NCBI RefSeq assembly: GCF_003003075.1
Contig: NZ_PVTX01000010.1
Location: forward strand, 62,001 to 126,000
DNA from: Isoptericola halotolerans
Lineage (GTDB): Bacteria > Actinomycetota > Actinomycetes > Actinomycetales > Cellulomonadaceae
Reading direction: 5' to 3'
DNA: 64,000 nucleotides
Of the stretch, positions 12,374-20,061 are shown piece by piece (position 1 is the first letter of the stretch; the number at the start of each line of letters is the position of its first letter). Under the pieces are notes generated by a model. That model worked only from the letters and a program-made list of their open reading frames with translations. It was not told the origin of the DNA and searched no databases. The translations under genes and the position numbers were made by a program.

Positions 12374-13386
12374 GCGGCGACCGCCGGCAGCCGGTCGGCG
12401 AGAAAGCGCACGAGGGCCCCGAGGTACTCCTGGCGCGGACCGTCCGCCGAGAGGGTCAGATCGTGCACCCCGTCGTCGACGACGACCTGGGTGACGTCGG
12501 GGCCCAGCCGCGGCGCGAGCCGGGCGATCTGCCGGGTGTCGAGCACCGTGTCCTGCCGGTCGAGGCCCGGGTTGTCGGGGCTGTCCGGGCCGGAGGACGC
12601 GCACCGCGCCACCAGGACCGGGCCGGGGATGTCCAGGCCCCGCGCCAGGCGCAGCTGGGCGCGCCGCACGGCCCGGAGCCACGCGGCACGGACGGGCTGT
12701 CCCTCGGGCTTCTTCAGGTCGGTGTCGAACCGCCACCGCCCCCCGTTGTCCACGTGCTGGTACGTGGCGTAGACCGACGGGTGGGTGCTCACGACCGCCA
12801 GGGGGCGCAGCCGGCCGAGCACGCCCAGCACGCCGGTGTTCACCTGCCGGGAGAGCCACGAGCCGGCCAGGTCCAGGAACGGCGAGTTCAGCACGACGGC
12901 GTCGGGGCCGTCCGCACCGCGTGCGTGCGACCACATCGACGTGGTGAGCGCACCGGTGGAGTGCGCGTGCACCGCCACGGGCAGTCCCGGCGCGGCGGCG
13001 CGCACCCGGGACAGCGCCGCGTCGAGGTCGCCCCCGAGCTCCTGCAGCGACGTGGTGAAGTGCGGCGGTATCCCCGCTTCGGCACCGGCATCGTCGGCCG
13101 AGCGCAGCAGCGAGCGCCCGGCGCGCCGCAGGTCCACCGCGTAGAAGACGTACCCCGCCTCGTGCACGGCGTCCGCCAGGTGGTCCTGGAAGAAGTAGTC
13201 GTTGTAGCCGTGCACGTGCAGCACGACACCGCGCGGCGTGGTCGGGCCCTCGGCACGCCGCACGAGCGTCGCGGGGCCGACCGGAGCGGACACGAAGCCG
13301 TCGAGCAGCGGGTCGGGTTCCCAGACGACGTCGTCGGGCGAGGTGTCGTTCGGCAGCGCTGGCACGTGGGTACCGTACGACGACAT
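12370..13386 (-). CDS. Alpha/beta hydrolase, monoacylglycerol lipase/lysophospholipase-like
   Basis: This 338-aa serine hydrolase has the oxyanion HGYNDYFFQDHLAD near residue 80 and a nucleophile elbow AHSTG near 150. A late VDDGVHDLTLS supplies the histidine. This resembles serine aminopeptidase S33/lysophospholipase enzymes. The coupled GDPD downstream would take glycerophosphodiesters released from lysophospholipids, so a shared lipid-turnover role is plausible but inferred. No secretion signal is evident. Confidence 0.8.
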   Translation of the reverse strand: MSSYGTHVPALPNDTSPDDVVWEPDPLLDGFVSAPVGPATLVRRAEGPTTPRGVVLHVHGYNDYFFQDHLADAVHEAGYVFYAVDLRRAGRSLLRSADDAGAEAGIPPHFTTSLQELGGDLDAALSRVRAAAPGLPVAVHAHSTGALTTSMWSHARGADGPDAVVLNSPFLDLAGSWLSRQVNTGVLGVLGRLRPLAVVSTHPSVYATYQHVDNGGRWRFDTDLKKPEGQPVRAAWLRAVRRAQLRLARGLDIPGPVLVARCASSGPDSPDNPGLDRQDTVLDTRQIARLAPRLGPDVTQVVVDDGVHDLTLSADGPRQEYLGALVRFLADRLPAVAA

Positions 13387-13464
13387 CGCGGCCCGGCGCC
13401 CTGCGACGGGACCGACCGCGCGGCGCTACCCGGCGTTCACCCGGATGCGGCAGACTCGGCGCCC

Positions 13465-14841
13465 ATGAGCGACGCCCCGCCGACGAAGCCGTCGGACCAC
13501 GACTCCTCCCACCCCGTCGACGCGCTGCCGCCGGCCGAGCGCCGCCGCCGGGTGCGGTCGTGGGCACTGTGGGACTGGGCCACGCAACCCTTCAACACGG
13601 TGGTGCTCACCTTCGTCTTCACCGCGCTGTACCTCACGGGTGACTCGTTCCTCGACCCCGCCGTCGTGGAGCTGGGCGAGGACGACCCGGCCTACACGCG
13701 GGCGCTCGCGGGCCTGACGAGCGCGCTGGGTGCCTGGATCGCCGTGGGCGGGGTGCTCGTCGCGCTCCTCGCCCCGGTGCTCGGCCGCCGGGCCGACGTC
13801 ACGGGACGGCGCAAGGCCTGGCTGGGTGCGGGCACCATCCTGCTGGTCGTGTGCATGTTCGGGCTCGGGTTCGTCCGTGCCGACCCCGCCTACTTCGTCC
13901 TCGGCGCCGCGCTGATCTCCTTGGGCAGCGTGGCCAGCGAGATCGCCGGCGTGAACTACAACGCCATGCTCACCCAGGTCTCCACGCCGCGGACAGTCGG
14001 CAGGGTCTCCGGTCTCGGCTGGGGTCTCGGCTACGTAGGTGGCATCGTCGCGCTGCTGGTGGTCGTCGTCGCCCAGGCGTTCGACTTCTTCGGCATGCCG
14101 ACCGACGACGGGCTCGGCTACCGGGCGATCGCCGTCGGCTGCGGGGTGTGGGCCGTCGCCTTCGCCTGGCCGTTGTTCCGGAACGTCCCGGAGGCGCCGC
14201 CCGCGGGCGACCGCGCCAAGGTGGGCTTCTTCGCCGGGTACGTCGAGCTGTGGCACGACGTCGTCGCGCTGTTCCGCACGTCGCGCACCACGTTCTGGTT
14301 CCTGCTCGCCAGCGCGGTCTACCGCGACGGGCTGGCCGGTGTCTTCACCTTCGGGGCGATCGTGGCGGCCGTGTCGTTCGGCTTCGCACCCGACCAGGTG
14401 ATCGCGTTCGGCATCGCGGCGAACCTGCTGGCGGGGGCCAGCACGATCGTCGCCGGGCGCCTCGACGACCGCCTCGGCGCCCGCCGGGTGATCGTCTGGT
14501 CACTCGCCGCGCTGGTGACCTGCGGCATCGTCGTCGTGGCGCTGTACCCGCTGGGCGGGATCGTCTTCTGGGTCGCCGGGCTGGCCCTGACCTGCTTCGT
14601 CGGACCCGCGCAGACGGCCTCACGGTCGTTCCTCGCCCGCCTGACCCCCGCCGGCCAGGAGTCGGAGATCTTCGGCCTGTACGCGACGACGGGTCGCGCG
14701 GTGTCGTTCCTGACACCGGCGCTGTGGGGCGTCGTCATCGCCCTGACCGGCGCCACGATCTGGGGCGTGCTGGCCATCGTGGCCGTCATCCTCGCGGGAC
14801 TCGTTCTCATGCTGGTCGTCACGGACCCGGTCGAGGCCTGA
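13465..14841 (+). CDS. MFS transporter, UMF1/Atg22-like family
   Basis: This 458-aa integral membrane protein has about twelve hydrophobic segments. Its opening RSWALWDWATQPFNTVVLTFVF matches the WALYDWANSAF-type N-terminus of the UMF1/Atg22 branch of the major facilitator superfamily. GRRADVTGRRKAWLG gives the loop 2-3 MFS signature. The substrate is unknown; fungal Atg22 exports amino acids from vacuoles. The ATG at 13465 was chosen because the preceding frame overlaps the divergent hydrolase and has no membrane topology. A CAGACT hexamer sits 8 nt upstream. Confidence 0.88.
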   Translation: MSDAPPTKPSDHDSSHPVDALPPAERRRRVRSWALWDWATQPFNTVVLTFVFTALYLTGDSFLDPAVVELGEDDPAYTRALAGLTSALGAWIAVGGVLVALLAPVLGRRADVTGRRKAWLGAGTILLVVCMFGLGFVRADPAYFVLGAALISLGSVASEIAGVNYNAMLTQVSTPRTVGRVSGLGWGLGYVGGIVALLVVVVAQAFDFFGMPTDDGLGYRAIAVGCGVWAVAFAWPLFRNVPEAPPAGDRAKVGFFAGYVELWHDVVALFRTSRTTFWFLLASAVYRDGLAGVFTFGAIVAAVSFGFAPDQVIAFGIAANLLAGASTIVAGRLDDRLGARRVIVWSLAALVTCGIVVVALYPLGGIVFWVAGLALTCFVGPAQTASRSFLARLTPAGQESEIFGLYATTGRAVSFLTPALWGVVIALTGATIWGVLAIVAVILAGLVLMLVVTDPVEA

Positions 14842-14894
14842 GGAGGGGGCGACCCGGACCGGCGAGGAGGGGTCCGGTGGCGCAGGATGGACGC

Positions 14895-15248
14895 ATGGGC
14901 CAGGTGAGCGAGTACGTCGACTCCCTCGAGGAGCCGGAGGCGTCGGCCGTCGGGCGCGTGCTCGCCCGGGCACGCGAGATCGTGCCGGAGGCCGAGGAGG
15001 GTGCCGGTTACGGCATGCCCGCCCTGCGGTACCGGGACAGTCCCCTGATCAGCGTGGTGCGGACGAAGAAGCACGTCGGCGTGTACCCGTTCAGTCCGCC
15101 CGTGATCGAGGCGGTGGTCGCCGACCTGGAGGGGTTCCGGGTCACGAAGGGCTCGATCGGCTTCCAGCCGGAGCACCCGTTGCCCGACGAGGTGGTCGAC
15201 CGGCTGGTGCGGCTGCGACGGGACGAGATCGACGTGATGCGGGGGTAG
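14895..15248 (+). CDS. DUF1801 (YdhG-like) domain protein
   Basis: The 117-aa protein has the DUF1801 pattern: SEYVDSLEEPEAS at the start, GAGYGMPALRYRDSPLISVVRTKKHVGVYPF in the middle, and GSIGFQPEHPLPDEVVDRLVRLR at the end. The biochemical role of this small cytoplasmic family is not established. The ATG at 14895 has CAGGAT 6 nt upstream and is consistent with leaderless expression. The next gene starts 5 nt after the stop. Confidence 0.8.
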   Translation: MGQVSEYVDSLEEPEASAVGRVLARAREIVPEAEEGAGYGMPALRYRDSPLISVVRTKKHVGVYPFSPPVIEAVVADLEGFRVTKGSIGFQPEHPLPDEVVDRLVRLRRDEIDVMRG

Positions 15249-15253
15249 CGCCG

Positions 15254-15691
15254 GTGCCCGCCCTCGACGCCGCCGAGTGCCGGCGCCGGTTCGCCGAGGC
15301 ACGGCGCGCGGTGCTCGCCACCGCCGACGCGGACGGCGTCCCGCACGTGGTCCCGGTCACCTTCGCCCTGCTCGGTGGCCCGGACGGTACGCAGCTCGTG
15401 TCCGCCGTCGACCACAAGCCCAAGTCGACGACCGACCTGCGGCGGCTGCGCAACTTGGCCGCGAACCCGCGGGCCGCGCTGCTGGTGGACGCCTACGACG
15501 AGGACTGGGCCCACCTGTGGTGGGTCCGTGCGGACGGGGAGGCCTCGATCCAGCACGACGGCGCGGGCCGCGAGATCGCGCTGGACGCTCTCGCCGGTCG
15601 CTACCCGCCGTACCGCGAGCGCCGCCCCACCGGCCCGGTGGTCAGGGTGCACGTCGACCGATGGACGGGCTGGACGGCTCAGGGAGTCTGA
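15254..15691 (+). CDS. PPOX-class F420-dependent oxidoreductase, TIGR03668-like
   Basis: This 145-aa split beta-barrel protein has the ATADADGVPHVVPVTFAL start and the DHKPKSTTDLRRLRNLAANPRAALLVD core of actinobacterial PPOX/FDOR proteins that use F420 or FMN. It ends with DRWTGWTAQGV. The last codons and stop lie in a 32-bp repeat that also ends the reductase gene at 17266. It overlaps the 3' end of the opposing tetR gene by 13 bp. The substrate is unknown. Confidence 0.85.
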   Translation: MPALDAAECRRRFAEARRAVLATADADGVPHVVPVTFALLGGPDGTQLVSAVDHKPKSTTDLRRLRNLAANPRAALLVDAYDEDWAHLWWVRADGEASIQHDGAGREIALDALAGRYPPYRERRPTGPVVRVHVDRWTGWTAQGV

Positions 15692-15695
15692 ACGG
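15664..15695. repeat. 32-bp direct repeat, left copy
   Basis: This copy and the one at 17239-17270 share 31 of 32 bases, including GGCTGGACGGCTCAGGGAG and CTGAACGG. It encodes the last residues and stop of the PPOX gene on the plus strand and the last residues and stop of tetR on the minus strand. The pair brackets the tetR/reductase genes. Confidence 0.92.
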
Positions 15696-16254
15696 CCCGC
15701 GCCAGGACGACGGCGTGGCGGACCGTGGCAGCGCGCCTGTCGTTCCTGTCGTCGGCGGGCGTGACGAGTGCAGCAAGACCGGAGAGTGTCCATGCGCCGG
15801 TCACCAGGGTGATCACCGACAGCAGAAGGTGGCGAGCGGCCTGCTCGTCGGCGGTGGGCAGGACGTCCTGCAGCCGTCTCGTGACCTCGGCGCACGCCGA
15901 TGTCCGGTGCGCGGCGGCCGCCGGCCCGTCGAGCTCGAGGCCCTCCCAGGCGAGCAGGCGGGCGATGTCCGGGTCGGCGACATAGCGGTCCCACAGGAGC
16001 CCCGCCCATGCGCCGACAGCCTCGGGTCCGGTACCCGGGACGTCGAGGTCGTCGAGCAGCCCGTCGAGGCGATAGGCCAGCACGTGATCGAAGAACTCCC
16101 GCTTGCTGCCGAAGTAGGCGTACAGGCGTTCCTTGTTCACCCCGGAATCGCGGCCGATGTCCGCCACGGACGTGCCGGCGAACCCCGTGGCCGCGAACTG
16201 TCGGCTGCCCGCCTCCAGCAGGCGCTCGCGGGTGCGCGCGGTGTCCCAGGGCAT
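15679..16254 (-). CDS. TetR family transcriptional regulator
   Basis: This 191-aa repressor-type protein has an N-terminal helix-turn-helix: RERLLEAGSRQFAATGFAGTSVADIGRDSGVNKERLYAYFGSK-type sequence at about residues 7-50. The C-terminal ligand domain is divergent. The ATG at 16254 was chosen over the GTG at 16260 because TAGGAT lies exactly 6 nt before it. The gene is divergent from the reductase, with two palindromic operators between them, so it most likely represses both. Its last codons lie in the 32-bp repeat. Confidence 0.88.
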   Translation of the reverse strand: MPWDTARTRERLLEAGSRQFAATGFAGTSVADIGRDSGVNKERLYAYFGSKREFFDHVLAYRLDGLLDDLDVPGTGPEAVGAWAGLLWDRYVADPDIARLLAWEGLELDGPAAAAHRTSACAEVTRRLQDVLPTADEQAARHLLLSVITLVTGAWTLSGLAALVTPADDRNDRRAATVRHAVVLARAVQTP

Positions 16255-16270
16255 GGGCACATCCTAGGGT

Positions 16271-16316
16271 CCAACCGATCAGTTGGTATATGGTCAAGGT
16301 CCAACTGAACGTTTGG
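16271..16316. promoter_or_regulatory. Twin TetR operators and divergent promoter region
   Basis: Two related palindromes, CCAACCGATCAGTTGG (16271-16286) and CCAACTGAACGTTTGG (16301-16316), lie 30 bp apart centre to centre. The first is 4 bp upstream of the tetR -10 (TAGGAT on the minus strand, 16266-16261). A TATGGT at 16289-16294 between the sites is a plausible -10 for the reductase gene. The layout is typical of a TetR protein repressing itself and its divergent partner. Confidence 0.75.
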
Positions 16317-16324
16317 AGATGATC

Positions 16325-17266
16325 GTGAGAGCACTGGTCGTGGGCGCCCGTGGCGCGGTCGGGCGACATGTCGTGGACGCACTGCGGTCGGGCGGGCATG
16401 ACGTCACCCCAGCAGGCCGCTCGGGACCCGACGGCGGCGCCCGGGTGGATCTGACCGGGAGCGCCGGCCTGGAGCAGCTCGGCCGTGCCGCTGCCGGGCA
16501 CGACGTGGTGATCAACGCCTCGGGCATCGAGGACCCACGGCTCGCCGAGGTGCTGGACGGCGCGGCCCTGGTGGACATCAGCGCGACCAGCAGGTACCTC
16601 GTCGCCCTCCGTGCGAGTGTTCCTGCTGGCACGTCCGTGGTGCTCGGTGCCGGGCTCGTGCCAGGACTGTCCACGGTCCTGATATCCGCGACCGAAGCGC
16701 GCCGCGGCGACGAGGTCGACCTGGCCGTGATGCTGGGGTCCGGGGAGAAGCACGGGGCAGCCGCGGTGGCGTGGACGGAGGCCCTCGTCGGTAGCGACCT
16801 GCACGCGCCGCCCGAGGGCGGGCGGGTGCGCAACCTGCACGAGCGGAGACGTATCGTCGGTCCCGACGGGCGTCGCCGCACCCACCTGCGCACGGACCTC
16901 GCCGACCATGTGCTGACGGACGATCTCGTCGTCCGCTCGTGGTTGACGTTCTCCAGTGCCACGGCGACCGCAGCCGTGGCTGTCGTCGGCCGCCTCGGGC
17001 GCGGCGGGAGGCTCATCGGCGGAGCGCCGCTGCTCGGGTCGGACGCCTGGAGTCTCCAGGCGACCGTCCGGAGGAACGGTCGGCAGCTCACCGCGGTCGG
17101 GTCCGGGCAGTCGCGGGCCACCGGCCTGCTCACCGCGTTGGCCGCCGAGCGCGTCGTCGACGTCGCGCCTGGCCGCTGCGTGACGATGGCCGACCTCGTC
17201 ACCGCCGAGGAGGCCGTCGGTGCACTGGCGCCCGCGGCGACGGGCTGGACGGCTCAGGGAGCCTGA
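16325..17266 (+). CDS. NAD(P)-binding reductase, saccharopine dehydrogenase-like Rossmann protein
   Basis: This 313-aa protein opens with the Rossmann motif LVVGARGAVGRHVVDAL and has VINASGIED, VDISATSRYLVAL and LGAGLVPGLSTVLI. These resemble saccharopine dehydrogenase-type or trans-acting reductases. The substrate is unknown. The GTG at 16325 is preferred because GGAG (16315-16318) lies 6 nt upstream; the ATG at 16319 would abut it. It is divergent from tetR and probably under its control. Its C-terminus GWTAQGA matches the GWTAQGV of the PPOX protein because both end in copies of the same repeat. Confidence 0.72.
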   Translation: MRALVVGARGAVGRHVVDALRSGGHDVTPAGRSGPDGGARVDLTGSAGLEQLGRAAAGHDVVINASGIEDPRLAEVLDGAALVDISATSRYLVALRASVPAGTSVVLGAGLVPGLSTVLISATEARRGDEVDLAVMLGSGEKHGAAAVAWTEALVGSDLHAPPEGGRVRNLHERRRIVGPDGRRRTHLRTDLADHVLTDDLVVRSWLTFSSATATAAVAVVGRLGRGGRLIGGAPLLGSDAWSLQATVRRNGRQLTAVGSGQSRATGLLTALAAERVVDVAPGRCVTMADLVTAEEAVGALAPAATGWTAQGA

Positions 17267-17270
17267 ACGG
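17239..17270. repeat. 32-bp direct repeat, right copy
   Basis: This is the right-hand partner of 15664-15695, with one mismatch. It supplies the last codons and stop of the reductase (plus strand) and of the flavin oxidase (minus strand). Confidence 0.92.
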
Positions 17271-18642
17271 GTTCGACGTTGAGGTTCCCGCGGAACAGGT
17301 TGTGCGGGTCGTACGTCCCCTTGAGCGCCGCCAGCCGGCGGCCGGTGGCTCCTGGGTAGGCGTCCGCGAGCAGAGCCGGGTCACCGTCGGGCACGAAGTT
17401 CACGTAGGCGCCCGGCCGGCCCGCGCGCAGCCGGTCGGCGAGGGCCGTCGCCCACCCGGCGTGCTCGGCGACCGCGGCTGACGTCCCTTCCGCCGCGGCC
17501 ACGACGCCGGTGATCGCGGCGTCGCGGTGGACGAACGCGGTGGCGTCGGCCGGGACGTCCGCGACGGCTCCGCCGAGCACCCGCAGTTGCACCGCCCGCA
17601 TCGTGGCGGTGCTCGACTCCAGGGCGGCCAGGAGCTCGGCCGCGCTTGCCTCGTCGAGGTCGTCGGCGAAGAACGAGCGGTAGCGCATCGCCAGGGGCGG
17701 GCCCTCCGGACCGACCAGCAGCCCTGGGTACGGGCCGGGGGCTACCAGGTCGGCGAGCACGCCACCCTCCTGGTCGCCGAGCGCGCGCAGGGGCGCGACG
17801 GCTGCCTCCGCCTCGTCGACGTCCCCTGACCAGCACAGGTTCACCATGGTGATGAGCCGGCCGTGGACCTCTGCGGGCAGGAACGGCATCGGCGGGGCGA
17901 CCATGACCATGACGATGGCCGCGAGCTCGCGCGGGGCCGCCCGTAGCAGCGAGACCGCTCCCGCCACGGAGGCCGGCGTCCCCGGCAGGATCAGCGGACC
18001 GCCGACGACGGTGCCGAGCTCGTGGACGTCGAACGTCAGCTCGGTGACGACGCCGAGGTTCCCGCCGCCGCCCCGGATCCCCCAGAACAGGTCCGGGTAC
18101 GAGTCTGGGGAGGCGAGACGGACCTTGCCGTCGGCCGTGACGACCTGCGCGGCCCGCAACGAGTCGATCGTCATGCCGAGCCGGCGGGACAGGAAGCCGA
18201 CGCCGCCGCCGAGGGTGATCCCGGCGACGCCCACCGTGCCGGTGTCTCCGAACGGGGTGACGAGCCCGTGCTCGGCCGTCGCCGCCGTGTAGGCGCCGGC
18301 CGTGATCCCGCCCCCGGCGGTCGCCGTGCCGGCGCCGCGATCGATCCGGATCGTGTCGAGGCCGCGGACGTCGAGGACCAGCGCGCCGTGCTGTCGACCG
18401 CGGCCGAGGGCGGAGTGCCCGCCGGAGCGGACCGCGAGCTCGAGCCCGTGCTCGGCGGCGAGGCGGACGGTGCGGGCGACGCCGGTGGTGTCGGTGGGGC
18501 GTACGACGGCGACCGGCACGGCGTCCACCCCGCCGAGCCGTATCTGGTGAGCCGCCTCGAACGCGTCGGCCCCCGGGGTCAGGACGGTGGCGGTGCCGTC
18601 GAGCGCGGCGCGCAGCGCGGACGGGGGCGGGATGCTGGTCAT
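17254..18642 (-). CDS. FAD-binding oxidoreductase, BBE (berberine bridge) type
   Basis: The 462-aa protein has a PCMH-type FAD domain (AVRSGGHSALGRG near residue 75, GDTGTVGVAGITLGGGVGFL near 140-158). The C-terminal berberine-bridge segment has TYDPHNLFRGNLNVEP. The histidine of SGGHS is the usual 8-alpha covalent FAD attachment site. The second, cysteinyl attachment of bicovalent members is not evident in GVAGITLGGG. Such enzymes oxidise alcohols or sugars, or cyclise secondary metabolites. TTGGAG precedes the ATG. A SoxR/MerR-type promoter lies about 100 bp upstream. Confidence 0.88.
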   Translation of the reverse strand: MTSIPPPSALRAALDGTATVLTPGADAFEAAHQIRLGGVDAVPVAVVRPTDTTGVARTVRLAAEHGLELAVRSGGHSALGRGRQHGALVLDVRGLDTIRIDRGAGTATAGGGITAGAYTAATAEHGLVTPFGDTGTVGVAGITLGGGVGFLSRRLGMTIDSLRAAQVVTADGKVRLASPDSYPDLFWGIRGGGGNLGVVTELTFDVHELGTVVGGPLILPGTPASVAGAVSLLRAAPRELAAIVMVMVAPPMPFLPAEVHGRLITMVNLCWSGDVDEAEAAVAPLRALGDQEGGVLADLVAPGPYPGLLVGPEGPPLAMRYRSFFADDLDEASAAELLAALESSTATMRAVQLRVLGGAVADVPADATAFVHRDAAITGVVAAAEGTSAAVAEHAGWATALADRLRAGRPGAYVNFVPDGDPALLADAYPGATGRRLAALKGTYDPHNLFRGNLNVEPVQAP

Positions 18643-18738
18643 GGTGTCTCCAAGGTGGTGGGACCGAGCGGGCGGTGCTGGTCAGGAGGACCGTGCGGGG
18701 AGCGAGTTCTCATCGGCCTCCCCGTACCGGCGCTGACC

Positions 18739-18769
18739 AGGATCGGACCTCCAGCGGGCTTGAGGTCAA
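18739..18769 (-). promoter_or_regulatory. SoxR/MerR-type promoter upstream of the FAD oxidoreductase
   Basis: On the minus strand TTGACC (18769-18764) and GATCCT (18744-18739) are separated by exactly 19 bp, the stretched spacing of MerR-family promoters. The spacer holds a dyad, CCTCCAGCGGGCTTGAGG on the plus strand (18748-18765), which differs from the SoxR-box arms CCTCAAG/CTTGAGG at one arm position. It would give the oxidoreductase a leader of about 90 nt. No soxR gene is in the window. Confidence 0.65.
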
Positions 18770-18818
18770 GGGGTGCGAGCCGGTGTGTCGGCGCGCGTCG
18801 TCACGGCCGGGCGGTGAG

Positions 18819-18824
18819 TACGCT
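18819..18824 (+). promoter_or_regulatory. -10 hexamer TACGCT of aroQ, leaderless type
   Basis: TACGCT ends 7 nt before the ATG at 18832, consistent with a leaderless transcript starting at the initiation codon. Confidence 0.55.
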
Positions 18825-18831
18825 CACGCCC

Positions 18832-19296
18832 ATGACAGTCGACGACGGCGCGGCACGCGTGATGATCCTCAACGGCCCCAACCTCGGACGCCTGGGCGTG
18901 CGCGAGCCGGAGATCTACGGCCACGCGTCCATGGCCGACCTCGAGCGGGCGGCCGCGGGCTGGGGGAGCGACCGGGACCTCGCGGTGCAGGTGCGCCAGA
19001 CGGACGACGAGTCGACCCTCGTGGGGTGGCTGCACGAGGCGGTCGACACGCGTTCGCACGTGGTGCTCAACCCTGCAGCCTTCACCCACTACAGCTACGC
19101 GCTGCGCGACGCCGCTGCTCAGGTGACGACGTCGGGCCTGCTGCTGGTCGAGGTGCACCTGTCGAACCCGGCGTCGCGGGAGTCGTTCCGCCACCTGTCC
19201 GTGGTCGCGGGCATCGCGACGGGGACGATCGCGGGCTTCGGCTTCGACTCGTACCGGCTCGCCCTGGACGCGGTGAGGAACAAGCTCGCAGCCTAG
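18832..19296 (+). CDS. aroQ: Type II 3-dehydroquinate dehydratase
   Basis: The 154-aa type II dehydroquinase removes water from 3-dehydroquinate, the third shikimate step, as a dodecamer. Recognisable blocks are LNGPNLGRLGVREPEIYG (catalytic Tyr), NPAAFTHYSYALRDA and EVHLSNPASRESFRHLS (active-site His). NPNLGRLG-type variation is normal in actinobacteria. The gene lies 7.3 kb from aroB, to which it is usually adjacent. The ATG at 18832 is fixed by the leaderless -10. Confidence 0.93.
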   Translation: MTVDDGAARVMILNGPNLGRLGVREPEIYGHASMADLERAAAGWGSDRDLAVQVRQTDDESTLVGWLHEAVDTRSHVVLNPAAFTHYSYALRDAAAQVTTSGLLLVEVHLSNPASRESFRHLSVVAGIATGTIAGFGFDSYRLALDAVRNKLAA

Positions 19297-19307
19297 ACAG
19301 GCTTCTA

Positions 19308-19353
19308 TCAAGGCCTTAGCCTTGACCTGATGCAATCAAGGCCCTAGGCTTGA
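19308..19353 (+). promoter_or_regulatory. Twin palindromic operators and leaderless promoter of the satD gene
   Basis: TCAAGGCCTTAGCCTTGA (19308-19325) and TCAAGGCCCTAGGCTTGA (19336-19353) match at 16 of 18 positions and lie 28 bp apart. The second covers the TAGGCT -10 hexamer (19345-19350), which is 6 nt before the ATG at 19357. A protein bound there would block the promoter. The neighbouring SatD protein, with its C-terminal helix-turn-helix, is the natural candidate. Confidence 0.7.
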
Positions 19354-19356
19354 TGC

Positions 19357-20058
19357 ATGATCGTCCTCACCGTGGACCAGAAGGCGAGCACCACCCGTGG
19401 GGACCTCGTGCCCCCGCTGCTCGAGCGCCTGCGGGGCAGGACCACCGCCGACGGTCACGCGGTGCCCGGCCTCGTGCTGTCCTTCGAACGGACCGTCGGG
19501 GACGAGGTCCAGGGCCTTCTCGGTGCCGACGACGACGGCGCCCGGCTGGCGGTCGAGCTCATCGCCGACCTCCTGCGCGACGGCGGATGGTCGGTCGGCG
19601 TGGGCGTCGGCGCGGTGGACGGGCCGCTGCCCGAGAGCTCCCGTGCCGCGTCCGGGCGGGCGTTCGTGCGGGCGCGCGCGGCCGTCGAGGAGGCGAAGGG
19701 CCGGGGCAGCTCGGTGCCGATCGCCGTCGTCGGTCCGCCGGACGAGCCGGCGGCCACGATCGCAGGGGACACCCAGGCGCTGCTGCGGCTCCTGGGTGCG
19801 GTGGCGGCGCGTCGGTCCGACGCCGGGTGGGAGGCCGTCGATACGCTCGCCGAGCACAGCGGGGTGGACGCCCCGCAGCGGGCGACCGCGGCGCGGCTCG
19901 GAGTGAGCGAGCAGGCCGTCAGCCAACGGCTGCGGACCGCGCTGTGGGCGGAGGAGCAGGCGGCACGACCGCTGGCCGGGCGCCTGCTGCGGGCGGCGGA
20001 CGCCGCCGCGACCGCCGTGGACGACCGTCCCGACGGACCGCACGACGACGAGGAGTGA
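19357..20058 (+). CDS. SatD family protein with C-terminal helix-turn-helix
   Basis: The 233-aa protein opens with IVLTVDQKAST, like SatD proteins (named from the acid-tolerance sat locus of Streptococcus mutans). It continues with SFERTVGDEVQGLL and VGVGVGAVDGPLPES. The end has a helix-turn-helix: ATAARLGVSEQAVSQRLR near residue 175-195. The biochemical role is unknown. Twin palindromes overlap its promoter, so autoregulation is likely. It is followed after 3 nt by a membrane-protein gene, echoing satD/satE and satD/DUF3307 pairs elsewhere. Confidence 0.75.
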   Translation: MIVLTVDQKASTTRGDLVPPLLERLRGRTTADGHAVPGLVLSFERTVGDEVQGLLGADDDGARLAVELIADLLRDGGWSVGVGVGAVDGPLPESSRAASGRAFVRARAAVEEAKGRGSSVPIAVVGPPDEPAATIAGDTQALLRLLGAVAARRSDAGWEAVDTLAEHSGVDAPQRATAARLGVSEQAVSQRLRTALWAEEQAARPLAGRLLRAADAAATAVDDRPDGPHDDEE

Positions 20059-20061
20059 CCG

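Noticed and set aside
11564-13567. A 667-residue fusion reading through the hydrolase region into the GDPD gene
   Set aside because: Only the last 269 residues have GDPD motifs. The upstream part is an out-of-frame reading of the alpha/beta hydrolase gene, which overlaps by 4 bp.
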